Source: Bacteroidales bacterium (lineage in GTDB: Bacteria; Bacteroidota; Bacteroidia; Bacteroidales; B18-G4). From it: a stretch of 13,466 nt of DNA. Below the pieces are notes generated by a model. It worked only from the letters and a program-made list of their open reading frames with translations, had not been told where the DNA came from and did not search any database. Positions within the stretch are counted from its first letter, which is position 1. Every line of letters starts with the position of its first letter. Position numbers and translations under genes: made by a program. Shown here piece by piece: positions 6,680 to 13,438 of this stretch. Location of the stretch: NCBI GenBank assembly GCA_023132505.1, contig JAGLYE010000019.1, positions 1 through 13,466 on the forward strand, given 5' to 3'.

Positions 6680-7083
6680 GGCCCCGTCGGGGCCGGATGT
6701 CGATAGCAAAAGACAGCAATTAAAAAGCAGCGCCCTGTAAGGGCGCGACTAAATTCCCCTCCCCAACCCTCCCATACCTGTTTATAGCTTCAACCACAAC
6801 TAATCTGGGGGAGGGGGAGATTTTTACTATTCGTCTTCCGCCCCGGGTTTCACCCGGGGCTATCAACATTCGACCCCTTTGGGGTCATCAGAATAACCGA
6901 CCTATTAGACTATCCGAAATATATGGTATATGTAAAATGAGTTCTCCTGCGTCCTTTGGACTGTAGAGGACAATGAAACGCTGAACGGCAATGAAAGAAC
7001 TTCTCTGTTCTTATTCCGTGTTCCGTGTTCATTATTCTATATTCAAAAAAAATGCTGCATCGAGCAGCATTTTTTTTGTAGCC
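6680..7083. repeat. 404-bp direct repeat, copy 2 (adjoining tRNA-Arg)
   Basis: Same orientation as 1917-2321. Hairpins are at 6680-6694, 6730-6746, 6840-6860 and 6872-6886, the degenerate heptamers at 7005-7046, and the terminator at 7045-7077. The last five bases of the repeat fall inside the tRNA-Arg gene. This is therefore probably the ancestral location, with copy 1 derived from it. The 4.76-kb distance between copies contains the whole five-gene run. Confidence 0.92.
7045..7077 (-). terminator. Intrinsic terminator of tRNA-Arg
   Basis: Hairpin TGCTGC, loop TCGAT, GCAGCA followed by eight T on the minus strand, starting one base after the tRNA 3' end. The eight A on the other side make it equally good on the plus strand. 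Confidence 0.9.
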
Positions 7084-7150
7084 CCGACAAGAATCGAACT
7101 TGTATCTAAAGTTTAGGAAACTTCTATTCTATCCATTGAACTACGGGGCC
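7079..7150 (-). tRNA. tRNA-Arg (anticodon CCU)
   Basis: A 72-base cloverleaf reads on the minus strand. The acceptor is GGCCCCG with CGGGGCU, including a G1-U72 wobble pair, and the discriminator is A. The D stem is GTTC/GAAT, the anticodon stem GAAGT/ACTTT with loop TTCCTAA, the variable loop AGAT, and the T stem ACAAG/CTTGT with loop TTCGATT. The anticodon CCU reads AGG arginine codons. CCA is not encoded: the base after the discriminator is C, followed by the A-tract of the terminator. The G-U first pair is unusual; if real, processing would otherwise be normal. The 3' end is the boundary of the 405-bp repeat. Confidence 0.93.
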
Positions 7151-7161
7151 GGGTCGAACAT

Positions 7162-7202
7162 TGTCGATTGTCGATTGTCGATTGTCGATTTTCGATTTTC
7201 GA
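7162..7202. repeat. TGTCGAT heptanucleotide array upstream of tRNA-Arg
   Basis: Four perfect TGTCGAT units (7162-7189) are followed in register by TTTCGAT and TTTCGA. The array lies 12 bases 5' of the tRNA, between it and its likely promoter, so it would be transcribed in the tRNA leader. Confidence 0.9.
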
Positions 7203-7232
7203 AGTGATTGACAATTTTCGATTTTGTGGGTG

Positions 7233-7262
7233 CAAAATTACGAATAATTGTGAATTTCACAA
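7233..7262 (-). promoter_or_regulatory. Promoter of tRNA-Arg with overlapping dyad
   Basis: On the minus strand TTG (7260-7262), 19 bases, then TAATTTTG (7233-7240), a perfect -7 match to TAnnTTTG. A perfect 7-1-7 inverted repeat, TTGTGAA-T-TTCACAA, spans 7248-7262 and covers the -33 element and half the spacer. It may be an operator or chance. The 5' leader would be about 75 bases. Confidence 0.65.
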
Positions 7263-7283
7263 TAGCCTTTAATCTACAAGCTG

Positions 7284-7339
7284 CCAGAAACCAGTAGCCA
7301 GGAACCAGTTACTGGTCGCTGGTTACTTGCTACTGGTAT
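7284..7339. repeat. Strand-switching heptamer dyad downstream of threonine dehydrogenase
   Basis: Four CCAGNNN units (CCAGAAA, CCAGTAG, CCAGGAA, CCAGTTA) are followed in the same 7-bp register by CTGGTCG, CTGGTTA, CTTGCTA and CTGGTAT, which are the complementary form. Arms 7291-7308 and 7319-7336 pair with two mismatches in 18 around a 10-base loop. It begins 21 bases past the gene's stop and has no T-tract, so it could fold in the mRNA 3' end without being a classic terminator. Confidence 0.8.
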
Positions 7340-7360
7340 TAGCTAATAAACCTTATGTTA

Positions 7361-8323
7361 TTATATCAATCCTTTTTCGTGCTTCTCCCCAATAACTTTC
7401 AGCATATCAACGGTCATCTCCAGAAGCCGGAACTTGGGATCCCAGCCCCACTCGGCACGGGCAGCACTATCGTCCATATTGTTTGGCCAGGTGTCGGCAA
7501 TGGCTTTCTTGGCATCGCTGACATCATAATCCATCACGAAACCGGGGATGTGCTTCTTCACCTCGGCAGCAATGATCTCCGGATCGAAGCTCATGGCTGA
7601 AACATTAAATGCATTGCGGTGGATTAGCTTTGAAGGATCAGCTTCCATCAGGTCGATGGCAGCATCCAGCGCATCAGGCATGTACATCATATCCAGAAAA
7701 GTACCTGCCGGTAACGGGCAGGTGAACTTCCCGGTCTTTACAGCCTCATAAAAGATCTCAACGGCATAGTCGGTGGTGCCGCCACCCGGAAGTGTAACAT
7801 TGGAGATGATGCCCGGGTAACGCAGTCCGCGGGTATCAACGCCAAAGCGTTTGTGATAATAATCGCTCAGCAGCTCACCGGCTACTTTAGTCACACCATA
7901 CATGGTTGTTGGGCGCTGGATGGTGTCCTGCGGTGTATCATCGAGTGGTGTGGTCGGTCCGAAAGCACCGATGGAGCTCGGGAAAAATACGGCACAGCCA
8001 TGCTCACGGGCAACCTCTAGTACATTGTACACGCCATTCACACCTACATTCCATGCTGCCTGGGGCTTTTCTTCAGCCACGGCAGATAGCAGGGCTGCCA
8101 GGTTATAGATGGTGTCGATATTGTATTTCTTAACCACTTCAACGATACGCTCAGGCATGGTGGCATCAACCATTTCCATGGGGCCTGAATCAATCACGTC
8201 TTGTGTGGGCATGGTCTTGCGGTATCCTGCAACAACATTGTTTGCACCATAGATATCACGCAGGCGCATGGCAAGCTCGGAACCGATCTGTCCGGCCGTT
8301 CCGATGATAAGGATGTTCTTCAT
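7361..8323 (-). CDS. L-threonine 3-dehydrogenase, short-chain (epimerase-like) type
   Basis: This enzyme oxidises L-threonine with NAD+ to 2-amino-3-ketobutyrate in the cytoplasm. The 320-residue length and fold are those of the extended short-chain dehydrogenase/NAD-epimerase family, not of the zinc-dependent E. coli Tdh. The N-terminal dinucleotide motif is GTAGQIG at residues 8-14. The catalytic set appears as Ser116/Ser117 (FPSSIGAFGP) with Tyr142 and Lys146 in YGVTK. The segment FLDMMYMPDALDA in the second half is typical of the threonine dehydrogenase branch. It lies back-to-back with kbl, the next enzyme of the pathway, which strongly supports the assignment over a sugar epimerase. The ATG at 8323 begins the Rossmann strand directly, and a -7-like element lies at 8369-8376. 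Confidence 0.9.
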   Translation of the reverse strand: MKNILIIGTAGQIGSELAMRLRDIYGANNVVAGYRKTMPTQDVIDSGPMEMVDATMPERIVEVVKKYNIDTIYNLAALLSAVAEEKPQAAWNVGVNGVYNVLEVAREHGCAVFFPSSIGAFGPTTPLDDTPQDTIQRPTTMYGVTKVAGELLSDYYHKRFGVDTRGLRYPGIISNVTLPGGGTTDYAVEIFYEAVKTGKFTCPLPAGTFLDMMYMPDALDAAIDLMEADPSKLIHRNAFNVSAMSFDPEIIAAEVKKHIPGFVMDYDVSDAKKAIADTWPNNMDDSAARAEWGWDPKFRLLEMTVDMLKVIGEKHEKGLI

Positions 8324-8368
8324 ATTCTTTGGTTTATGGTTTGTTACTTAATTCACAGCAATAAGTGG

Positions 8369-8376
8369 CAAAAATA
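8369..8376 (-). promoter_or_regulatory. -7 element for threonine dehydrogenase
   Basis: TATTTTTG on the minus strand matches TAnnTTTG exactly, 46 bases before the ATG. The nearest -33-like TTG (8401-8403) is 24 bases away, longer than usual, so only the -7 element is well supported. Confidence 0.4.
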
Positions 8377-8413
8377 ATGATTTATTTGGATGTTTTCCTA
8401 CAAGAAATAGATT

Positions 8414-8464
8414 GGGGCGAGGGACAGGGGAGGTCCGCGCACCTCGTCCCCCGCACCCCGTCCC
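8414..8464. repeat. GC-rich strand-switching heptamer dyad between tdh and kbl
   Basis: Seven units in register run GGGGCGA, GGGACAG, GGGAGGT, CCGCGCA, CCTCGTC, CCCCGCA, CCCCGTC. The first three are G-rich and the last three are their C-rich counterparts, giving an imperfect hairpin centred on GAGGT-CCGCGC-ACCTC. The block stands out in otherwise AT-rich sequence and lies between the two divergent promoters, where it could affect both. Confidence 0.65.
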
Positions 8465-8535
8465 ATCCAATAAAAGCACGAATGTTTCGTAAGTTATTTA
8501 GACTGAATATACCATATAAGTAATAATTTAAATTT

Positions 8536-8543
8536 TATATTTG
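8536..8543 (+). promoter_or_regulatory. -7 element for kbl
   Basis: TATATTTG is an exact match to TAnnTTTG, 51 bases before the kbl ATG. No convincing -33 TTG lies 19-21 bases upstream. Together with 8369-8376 it makes the 271-bp region a divergent promoter pair. Confidence 0.5.
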
Positions 8544-8594
8544 CAGTCCTTTTTATAAAATAAACAGTACTAATCACAATAAATTCAATCCACC

Positions 8595-9785
8595 ATGTAC
8601 GGAAAAATCAAAGACCACCTACAGGAAGAACTGAAAAACATCAAAGAAGCAGGGCTGTTCAAGGATGAGCGTATCATAATCTCTCCGCAGAAAGCCGATA
8701 TCCAGATCAACACCGGCCAGGATGTGCTGAACTTCTGTGCCAACAACTACCTGGGACTTTCGAACCACCCTAAGCTTGTTGCTGCTGCCAAGGCCGCACT
8801 CGATACACACGGTTACGGCATGTCATCGGTACGCTTCATCTGTGGTACTCAAGATCTGCACAAAACCCTCGAAGGAAAAATCGCTGAATTTTTCGGTACT
8901 GATGATACCATTCTTTATGCTGCATGCTTCGATGCCAATGGCGGTTTATTTGAACCACTGCTCGGGCAGGATGATGCAATCATCTCCGACTCATTGAACC
9001 ACGCTTCCATCATTGATGGGGTAAGGCTCTGCAAAGCACAGCGCTTCCGGTATAAAAATGCCGATATGGAAGACCTGGAAGCAAAACTGATCGAAGCCAA
9101 AGACTGCCGCTTCAAGATCATCGTCACCGACGGTGTATTCTCTATGGACGGAAACACTGCCCCTATGGACAAGATCAACGAGCTTGCAAAGAAATACGAT
9201 GCCATGGTCATGGTGGATGAATGCCACTCAGCAGGTGTTGTGGGTAAAACCGGCCGTGGTGTAACTGAACTCTTTAACATCCGCGGTGAAGTAGATATCA
9301 TCACCGGCACACTGGGTAAGGCTTTTGGCGGCGCCATCGGCGGATTCACCACAGGCAGAAAAGAAATTATTGATATACTGCGTCAGCGCTCACGTCCGTA
9401 CCTCTTCTCAAACTCCATCCCGCCCCTGGTTGCCAATGCAGGTATTGCCATGTTCGACATGATGGCGGAGACTAGCGAACTACAGGACAAATTGCATGCC
9501 AACACAGAATATTTTGTAGAAAAGATGCTTGCTGCAGGTTTCGACATCAAGCCCACCAAATCAGCCATCTGCGCAGTAATGCTTTACGACGCCAAACTCT
9601 CACAGGTGATGGCATCCAAGCTGCTCGAGGAAGGCATATATGTGATTGGATTCTACTTCCCGGTTGTTCCCAGGGGCGAAGCCAGGATCCGCGTTCAGCT
9701 TTCTGCCGGACACGAAAGGGAGCATCTCGACAAATGTATTACCGCCTTTACCAAGGTGGGGAAAGAGCTGGGTGTTCTTAAATAA
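8595..9785 (+). CDS. kbl: 2-amino-3-ketobutyrate CoA ligase (glycine C-acetyltransferase)
   Basis: This PLP enzyme splits 2-amino-3-ketobutyrate with CoA into glycine and acetyl-CoA, the second step of threonine breakdown. It is 396 residues, the usual length for Kbl. Visible features are NFCANNYLGLS (46-56), GYGMSSVRFICGTQ (73-86), the cofactor-stacking His136 in SLNHASIIDG, Asp208-Glu209-Cys-His211 (VDECHSAG), and the PLP lysine Lys242 in TGTLGKAFGGAIGG. PYLFSNSIPP and RIRVQLSAGH complete the alpha-oxoamine synthase pattern. The GTQD and CFDANGG segments are as in Kbl rather than BioF, and the neighbouring threonine dehydrogenase confirms it. A strong terminator follows. Confidence 0.95.
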   Translation: MYGKIKDHLQEELKNIKEAGLFKDERIIISPQKADIQINTGQDVLNFCANNYLGLSNHPKLVAAAKAALDTHGYGMSSVRFICGTQDLHKTLEGKIAEFFGTDDTILYAACFDANGGLFEPLLGQDDAIISDSLNHASIIDGVRLCKAQRFRYKNADMEDLEAKLIEAKDCRFKIIVTDGVFSMDGNTAPMDKINELAKKYDAMVMVDECHSAGVVGKTGRGVTELFNIRGEVDIITGTLGKAFGGAIGGFTTGRKEIIDILRQRSRPYLFSNSIPPLVANAGIAMFDMMAETSELQDKLHANTEYFVEKMLAAGFDIKPTKSAICAVMLYDAKLSQVMASKLLEEGIYVIGFYFPVVPRGEARIRVQLSAGHEREHLDKCITAFTKVGKELGVLK

Positions 9786-9811
9786 TTTTAAGGACATGCA
9801 CATTCCGGTTT

Positions 9812-9841
9812 GGCCCGGCCCTACACAGGCTGGGCCTTTTT
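9812..9841 (+). terminator. Intrinsic terminator of kbl
   Basis: The nine-base-pair stem is GGCCCGGCC paired with GGCTGGGCC, with one G-U pair and the 7-base loop CTACACA. Five T follow directly. It lies 26 bases after the kbl stop. Confidence 0.9.
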
Positions 9842-9974
9842 GTTGAATTGGTCCGCCACGGCGGATCTTCGCTTTGCTTCGATTGAACTGGTTGTTGGCT
9901 GTGAAACTCTGTATTTTCTGTGTCTCTGTGGCAAATATTCCGGTGAAGCGAGAACAACAATCATTGATTTTCAG

Positions 9975-9982
9975 TAAATTTG
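9975..9982 (+). promoter_or_regulatory. -7 element for cysS
   Basis: TAAATTTG matches TAnnTTTG exactly, 19 bases before the cysS ATG, which predicts a leader of only about 12 bases. No clear -33 element is visible at the usual distance. Confidence 0.5.
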
Positions 9983-10001
9983 CATAACTATCATTAGCAT
10001 C

Positions 10002-11477
10002 ATGGATAATAAACTAACTATATACAATACTCTCAGCAAGAAGAAAGAGATCTTCGAACCCCTGAACCCACCCCACGTGGGGATGTATGTTTGCGGGCCC
10101 ACCGTATATGGCGATCCGCACCTGGGACATGCCAGGCCGGCCATTGCATTCGACCTGGTGTTCCGCTACCTTCAGCACCTGGATTATAAGGTGAGGTATG
10201 TACGAAACATCACAGATGTAGGCCACCTGGAAAATGATGCTGACGAAGGCGAAGACAAGATTGCCAAAAAAGCTCGCCTCGAAGAGCTGGAACCCATGGA
10301 GGTAGTACAGTATTATACCAACTCCTACCATGCGGCTATGCAGGCACTGAATGTGTTAAACCCCTCTATCGAACCCAATGCTTCAGGACATATTATTGAG
10401 CAAATGACCATGATCCGCAAGATCCTGAAATCGGGTTATGCCTACGAATCGGCAGGTTCGATATACTTTGATGTGGAGAAATACAATGAGACCAATCCTT
10501 ATGGTATCCTTTCCGGCAGAAAGGTGGAAGACCTGATTGCAACTACCCGCGAACTCGACGGTCAGGGTGAGAAAAAGAACAGCTTCGACTTTGCACTCTG
10601 GAAAAAGGCGGCACCTGAACATATCATGCGCTGGCCCTCTGAGTGGAGCGACGGCTTTCCGGGATGGCACATGGAATGTTCTGCTATGGGCACCCGCTAC
10701 CTGGGAGAACAATTCGACATACATGGCGGTGGCATGGACCTGCTCTTCCCCCACCATGAATCAGAGATCGCACAAAGTGTGGCAGCCAACGGCAAAATGC
10801 CGGTCCGCTACTGGATGCATAATAATATGATCACCATCAACGGTCAGAAGATGGGTAAATCTCTGGGGAACGCCGTTTCCCTGGAAGAATTCTTCACCGG
10901 CGAACACCCCTTGCTGACCCATGCATACAGCCCCATGACTATCCGCTTTTTCATCATGCAGGCTCATTACCGCAGCACATTGGATTTTTCCAATGAGGCC
11001 TTGCAGGCTGCTGAAAAAGGTTATCGGCGCATGATGGCCGCCATGGAAGTTCTTGAGAAACTCGAAGCGAATGGCAAGCCAGGAGAATCTGTTAAAATCA
11101 ACTGGCTGAAAGACAAGTGCTACGAAGCCATGAACGACGACTTCAACAGCCCTGTCCTCATCGCACACCTTTTTGATGGTGTGAAGACCATAAACTCCAT
11201 TAAGGATGGGAAGCTGAAGATCGATAAGGAAAACCTTATTGCACTCAAAGAACTGTTTATGATTTTCGGGAATGATATTCTGGGACTGAAATCTGAAGGT
11301 GAAGCTGCCGGAGGGCAGGATGATCTAAGCAGTAAATTAATTGAGACCCTGCTCGACCTCAGAAGAGAATCTAAACTGAACAAAGATTTTAATACAGCCG
11401 ATAAAATCAGAGACCAGCTTACTGCAATGGGAGTGACTTTAAAAGATACAAAAGAAGGTACTGAATGGTCTTTGTAA
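10002..11477 (+). CDS. cysS: Cysteinyl-tRNA synthetase
   Basis: This class I aminoacyl-tRNA synthetase charges tRNA-Cys in the cytoplasm. It is 491 residues, close to the usual bacterial length (about 460-490). The HIGH signature is HLGH at 40-43 after the first zinc ligand Cys31 ([17 protein letters not shown]). The other ligands by family spacing are Cys226 (WHMECSAM), His251 and Glu255 (FPHHESE). The second signature is KMGKS at 283-287 instead of KMSKS, a mild variant that keeps both lysines. A C-terminal helical anticodon-binding part follows (about 370-491). The start ATG at 10002 gives the expected [17 protein letters not shown] terminus. Its stop codon shares its last base with a heptamer array. 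Confidence 0.97.
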   Translation: MDNKLTIYNTLSKKKEIFEPLNPPHVGMYVCGPTVYGDPHLGHARPAIAFDLVFRYLQHLDYKVRYVRNITDVGHLENDADEGEDKIAKKARLEELEPMEVVQYYTNSYHAAMQALNVLNPSIEPNASGHIIEQMTMIRKILKSGYAYESAGSIYFDVEKYNETNPYGILSGRKVEDLIATTRELDGQGEKKNSFDFALWKKAAPEHIMRWPSEWSDGFPGWHMECSAMGTRYLGEQFDIHGGGMDLLFPHHESEIAQSVAANGKMPVRYWMHNNMITINGQKMGKSLGNAVSLEEFFTGEHPLLTHAYSPMTIRFFIMQAHYRSTLDFSNEALQAAEKGYRRMMAAMEVLEKLEANGKPGESVKINWLKDKCYEAMNDDFNSPVLIAHLFDGVKTINSIKDGKLKIDKENLIALKELFMIFGNDILGLKSEGEAAGGQDDLSSKLIETLLDLRRESKLNKDFNTADKIRDQLTAMGVTLKDTKEGTEWSL

Positions 11478-11511
11478 GTGCCTAGTGCCTAGTTCCGAGT
11501 GCCTAGTGCCT
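11477..11511. repeat. AGTGCCT heptanucleotide array at the cysS stop
   Basis: Five units in perfect register are AGTGCCT, AGTGCCT, AGTTCCG, AGTGCCT and AGTGCCT. The first base is the last base of the cysS TAA. Two units in inverted orientation occur at 12010-12023, on the other side of the four-helix-bundle gene. Confidence 0.92.
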
Positions 11512-12024
11512 AAGTGAAGTTTATAGTTTATAATTGTTAAAATATTTATTTATTCTCATTTCTTTATGACGGAGTTTTTCTGAGCCGTTCTTACGCTACT
11601 TATAAAAATTGCAACTAATTCTCCATTCTCTATTTTAAGTCTCTGAACTTCCAGCTTGTCAGGATTATTATCTAAAGCTGTTAATATTTTAAGGGATATT
11701 AAAGTTTCGTGAAGTTCTTTCAAAACCACTTTCATTTTATGAATAAAGTCTTTCTTTGATTCAGCATGAAGGGCTTCACCATAATTTAAGGCTGGAGAAA
11801 TACCAGATCTAAGAATTTGATCTGAAATGGCTTTTAGTTCTTTATGCTTCTGCAATCGGTATCCAAGATTGACTATTCCAACACCAAAAGCAATTAATCG
11901 ATCCTCTAAATTGGCATGTTTATGTTTCTGTCCCATACCAATTAATACGAATAATTAGAAAATGTCACACATTTATCAATAAAAAAATAATGAAATAATC
12001 ACTTTAGATAGGCACTAGGCACTC
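11497..12024. repeat. 16-bp inverted repeats flanking the four-helix-bundle gene
   Basis: GAGTGCCTAGTGCCTA at 11497-11512 is the exact reverse complement of 12009-12024. Both are made of the AGTGCCT heptamer. They enclose the AT-rich gene at 11556-11936 and little else. They could be ends of a small inserted unit, or two independent heptamer arrays of the same sequence. Confidence 0.6.
11556..11936 (-). CDS. Four-helix-bundle protein (S23 / 23S rRNA-intervening-sequence family)
   Basis: This is a 126-residue protein. The pattern LEDRLIAFGVGIVNLGYRL…KELKAISDQILRSGISPALNYGEALHAESKKDFIHKMKVVLKEL.ET, here broken for length, matches the S23 family. Key elements are LRSGISPALNYGEA (about 42-55) and ESKKDFIHK (59-67). 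Members form a helical bundle and oligomerise. Some are encoded in intervening sequences of 23S rRNA genes and others, as here, are free-standing, with no established biochemical role. The ATG at 11936 has no ribosome-binding site. The gene is more AT-rich than cysS and tyrS and is bracketed by inverted heptamer repeats, which suggests insertion between the two synthetase genes. It converges with cysS. Confidence 0.85.
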   Translation of the reverse strand: MGQKHKHANLEDRLIAFGVGIVNLGYRLQKHKELKAISDQILRSGISPALNYGEALHAESKKDFIHKMKVVLKELHETLISLKILTALDNNPDKLEVQRLKIENGELVAIFISSVRTAQKNSVIKK

Positions 12025-12031
12025 AAAGTGA

Positions 12032-12053
12032 GGATTGTTTTATCAAACAATCC
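12032..12053 (-). other. Hairpin enclosing the tyrS stop codon
   Basis: GGATTGTTT and AAACAATCC form a perfect 9-bp stem with a 4-base loop. The tyrS stop (complement of 12043-12045) spans the loop and its edge. No T-tract follows on either strand, so it is not a classic terminator. It could protect the mRNA 3' end or influence termination of translation. Confidence 0.6.
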
Positions 12054-13317
12054 GAACAAGAAAATAGTTTTTTTTTCCTTTCTGAACGAGAATATACTTG
12101 TTATTAAGCAAGTCGCTTTCTGATACAACAAAATCTTCTCCGACTTTCTCTTTATTTACCGATACTGCATTATCTTTGATCATGCGACGGGCTTCGCCTT
12201 TGGAGGCGAAGATATTGGTGGATTCTGCCAGGAATTTGAGAATACCGGTACCGCTTTTGATAATATCGGCAGGGACTTCGCTTTGTGGAACGCCTTCAAA
12301 TATGCTAAGAAGCATGTCTTCTGAGAGTTTCTTCAGGGTTTCCGTGGTTCCCTTGCCGAAAAGGATCTGGGATGCTTCTACGGCGGCATCATAATCCTCC
12401 CGGGAATGTACGCGCACAGTAAGTTCCTCCGCCAGGGCTTTTTGTATGGGACGCATGTGAGGCGCTTCCTCATGCTGCTTTTCAAGAGCTTCAATCTCTT
12501 CTTTTGTGTTCAAAGTAAAGATGCGGATCCATTTTTTAGCATCTTCGTCAGAGGCATTCAGCCAGAACTGATAAAACTTATAGGGAGAGGTTTTCTCAGG
12601 ATCCAGCCATACATTGCCTTCCTCTGTCTTACCGAATTTCCCGCCATCGGCCTTGATGATCAGCGGACAGGTGAGGGCATAGGCTTCTCCCCCGGCCTTT
12701 CTCCTGATCAGCTCCGTACCGGTGACGATGTTACCCCACTGATCGGAGCCACCCATCTGAAGACGGCAATTGTGGTTCTCAAAAAGAAAAAGGAAGTCAT
12801 AACCTTGCACGAGCTGGTATGAAAACTCTGTAAACGACAAGCCCGTCTCCAGGCGTGTTTTAACAGAGTCTTTCGCCATCATATAATTCACGGTGATATG
12901 CTTGCCAACATCCCTTACAAAGTCGAGGAAACTGAACTTGCTCATCCAGTCATAATTATTGACCAGCTTTGCTGAATTCTTCCCGCTGTCAAAATCGAGG
13001 AACTTCAGCAGTTGTTTTTTAAGTTTTTCCTGGTTATGGCGGATGGTTTCCTCATCCAGCAGGCTTCTCTCCTGCGATTTTCCCGAAGGATCGCCTACCA
13101 TGCCGGTGGCTCCGCCTACCAGTGCAATCGGCTTATGCCCGGCCAACTGAAAATGCTTTAGCATCATGATTGATACCAGGTGTCCGATATGCAGTGAATC
13201 TGCCGTAGGGTCGATGCCTACATAGGCAGAGGTCATCTCTTTACCGAGTTGTTCCTCCGTTCCGGGGGTCATATCGTGGATCATCCCACGCCAGCGTAAT
13301 TCATCAACAAAGTTCAT
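12043..13317 (-). CDS. tyrS: Tyrosyl-tRNA synthetase
   Basis: This class I synthetase charges tRNA-Tyr. It has 424 residues when started at the ATG at 13317, giving [20 protein letters not shown]; an in-frame TTG three codons earlier is less likely. The segment [18 protein letters not shown] contains the HIGH signature (HIGH, residues about 43-46). Tyrosine-site residues appear in [19 protein letters not shown] and [11 protein letters not shown]. The second signature is [11 protein letters not shown], the KFGKT form found in TyrRS. The C-terminal S4-like RNA-binding domain begins near residue 355 ([20 protein letters not shown]). Length is normal for bacteria. A -7 element is at 13335-13342, and a stop-codon hairpin ends the gene. 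Confidence 0.96.
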   Translation of the reverse strand: MNFVDELRWRGMIHDMTPGTEEQLGKEMTSAYVGIDPTADSLHIGHLVSIMMLKHFQLAGHKPIALVGGATGMVGDPSGKSQERSLLDEETIRHNQEKLKKQLLKFLDFDSGKNSAKLVNNYDWMSKFSFLDFVRDVGKHITVNYMMAKDSVKTRLETGLSFTEFSYQLVQGYDFLFLFENHNCRLQMGGSDQWGNIVTGTELIRRKAGGEAYALTCPLIIKADGGKFGKTEEGNVWLDPEKTSPYKFYQFWLNASDEDAKKWIRIFTLNTKEEIEALEKQHEEAPHMRPIQKALAEELTVRVHSREDYDAAVEASQILFGKGTTETLKKLSEDMLLSIFEGVPQSEVPADIIKSGTGILKFLAESTNIFASKGEARRMIKDNAVSVNKEKVGEDFVVSESDLLNNKYILVQKGKKNYFLVRIV

Positions 13318-13334
13318 GGATGGCAAGTTTTGGG

Positions 13335-13342
13335 CAAAGATA
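13335..13342 (-). promoter_or_regulatory. -7 element for tyrS
   Basis: TATCTTTG on the minus strand is an exact TAnnTTTG match 17 bases before the ATG. A -33 TTTG is not visible at the usual spacing, where the CTGGATA heptamer array begins instead, so the array occupies the upstream promoter region. Confidence 0.5.
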
Positions 13343-13350
13343 AGAAGATA

Positions 13351-13392
13351 CTGGTTACTGGATACTGGATACTAGATACTGGATACTGGATA
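13351..13392. repeat. CTGGATA heptanucleotide array upstream of tyrS
   Basis: Six units in register are CTGGTTA, CTGGATA, CTGGATA, CTAGATA, CTGGATA and CTGGATA. The unit differs from, but resembles, the CTGGNNN half of the dyad at 7284-7339. Its position, 8 bases upstream of the tyrS -7 element, would place copy-number changes inside the promoter. Confidence 0.9.
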
Positions 13393-13438
13393 CAGGAATA
13401 TTCGATTTTGGGTCTTCGTTCTTCGATGCCTGGTCATC

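Noticed and set aside
8915..9352. Antisense frame of 145 codons opposite kbl
   Set aside because: It is a shadow of the strongly coding kbl sequence, with Ser/Pro-rich low-information translation and no start signal.
10383..11168. Long antisense frames opposite cysS
   Set aside because: The opposite strand is an unambiguous synthetase; these frames have no own signals.
11556..11936. 23S rRNA intervening sequence
   Set aside because: The gene is S23-like, but the flanks are cysS and tyrS with no rRNA sequence.
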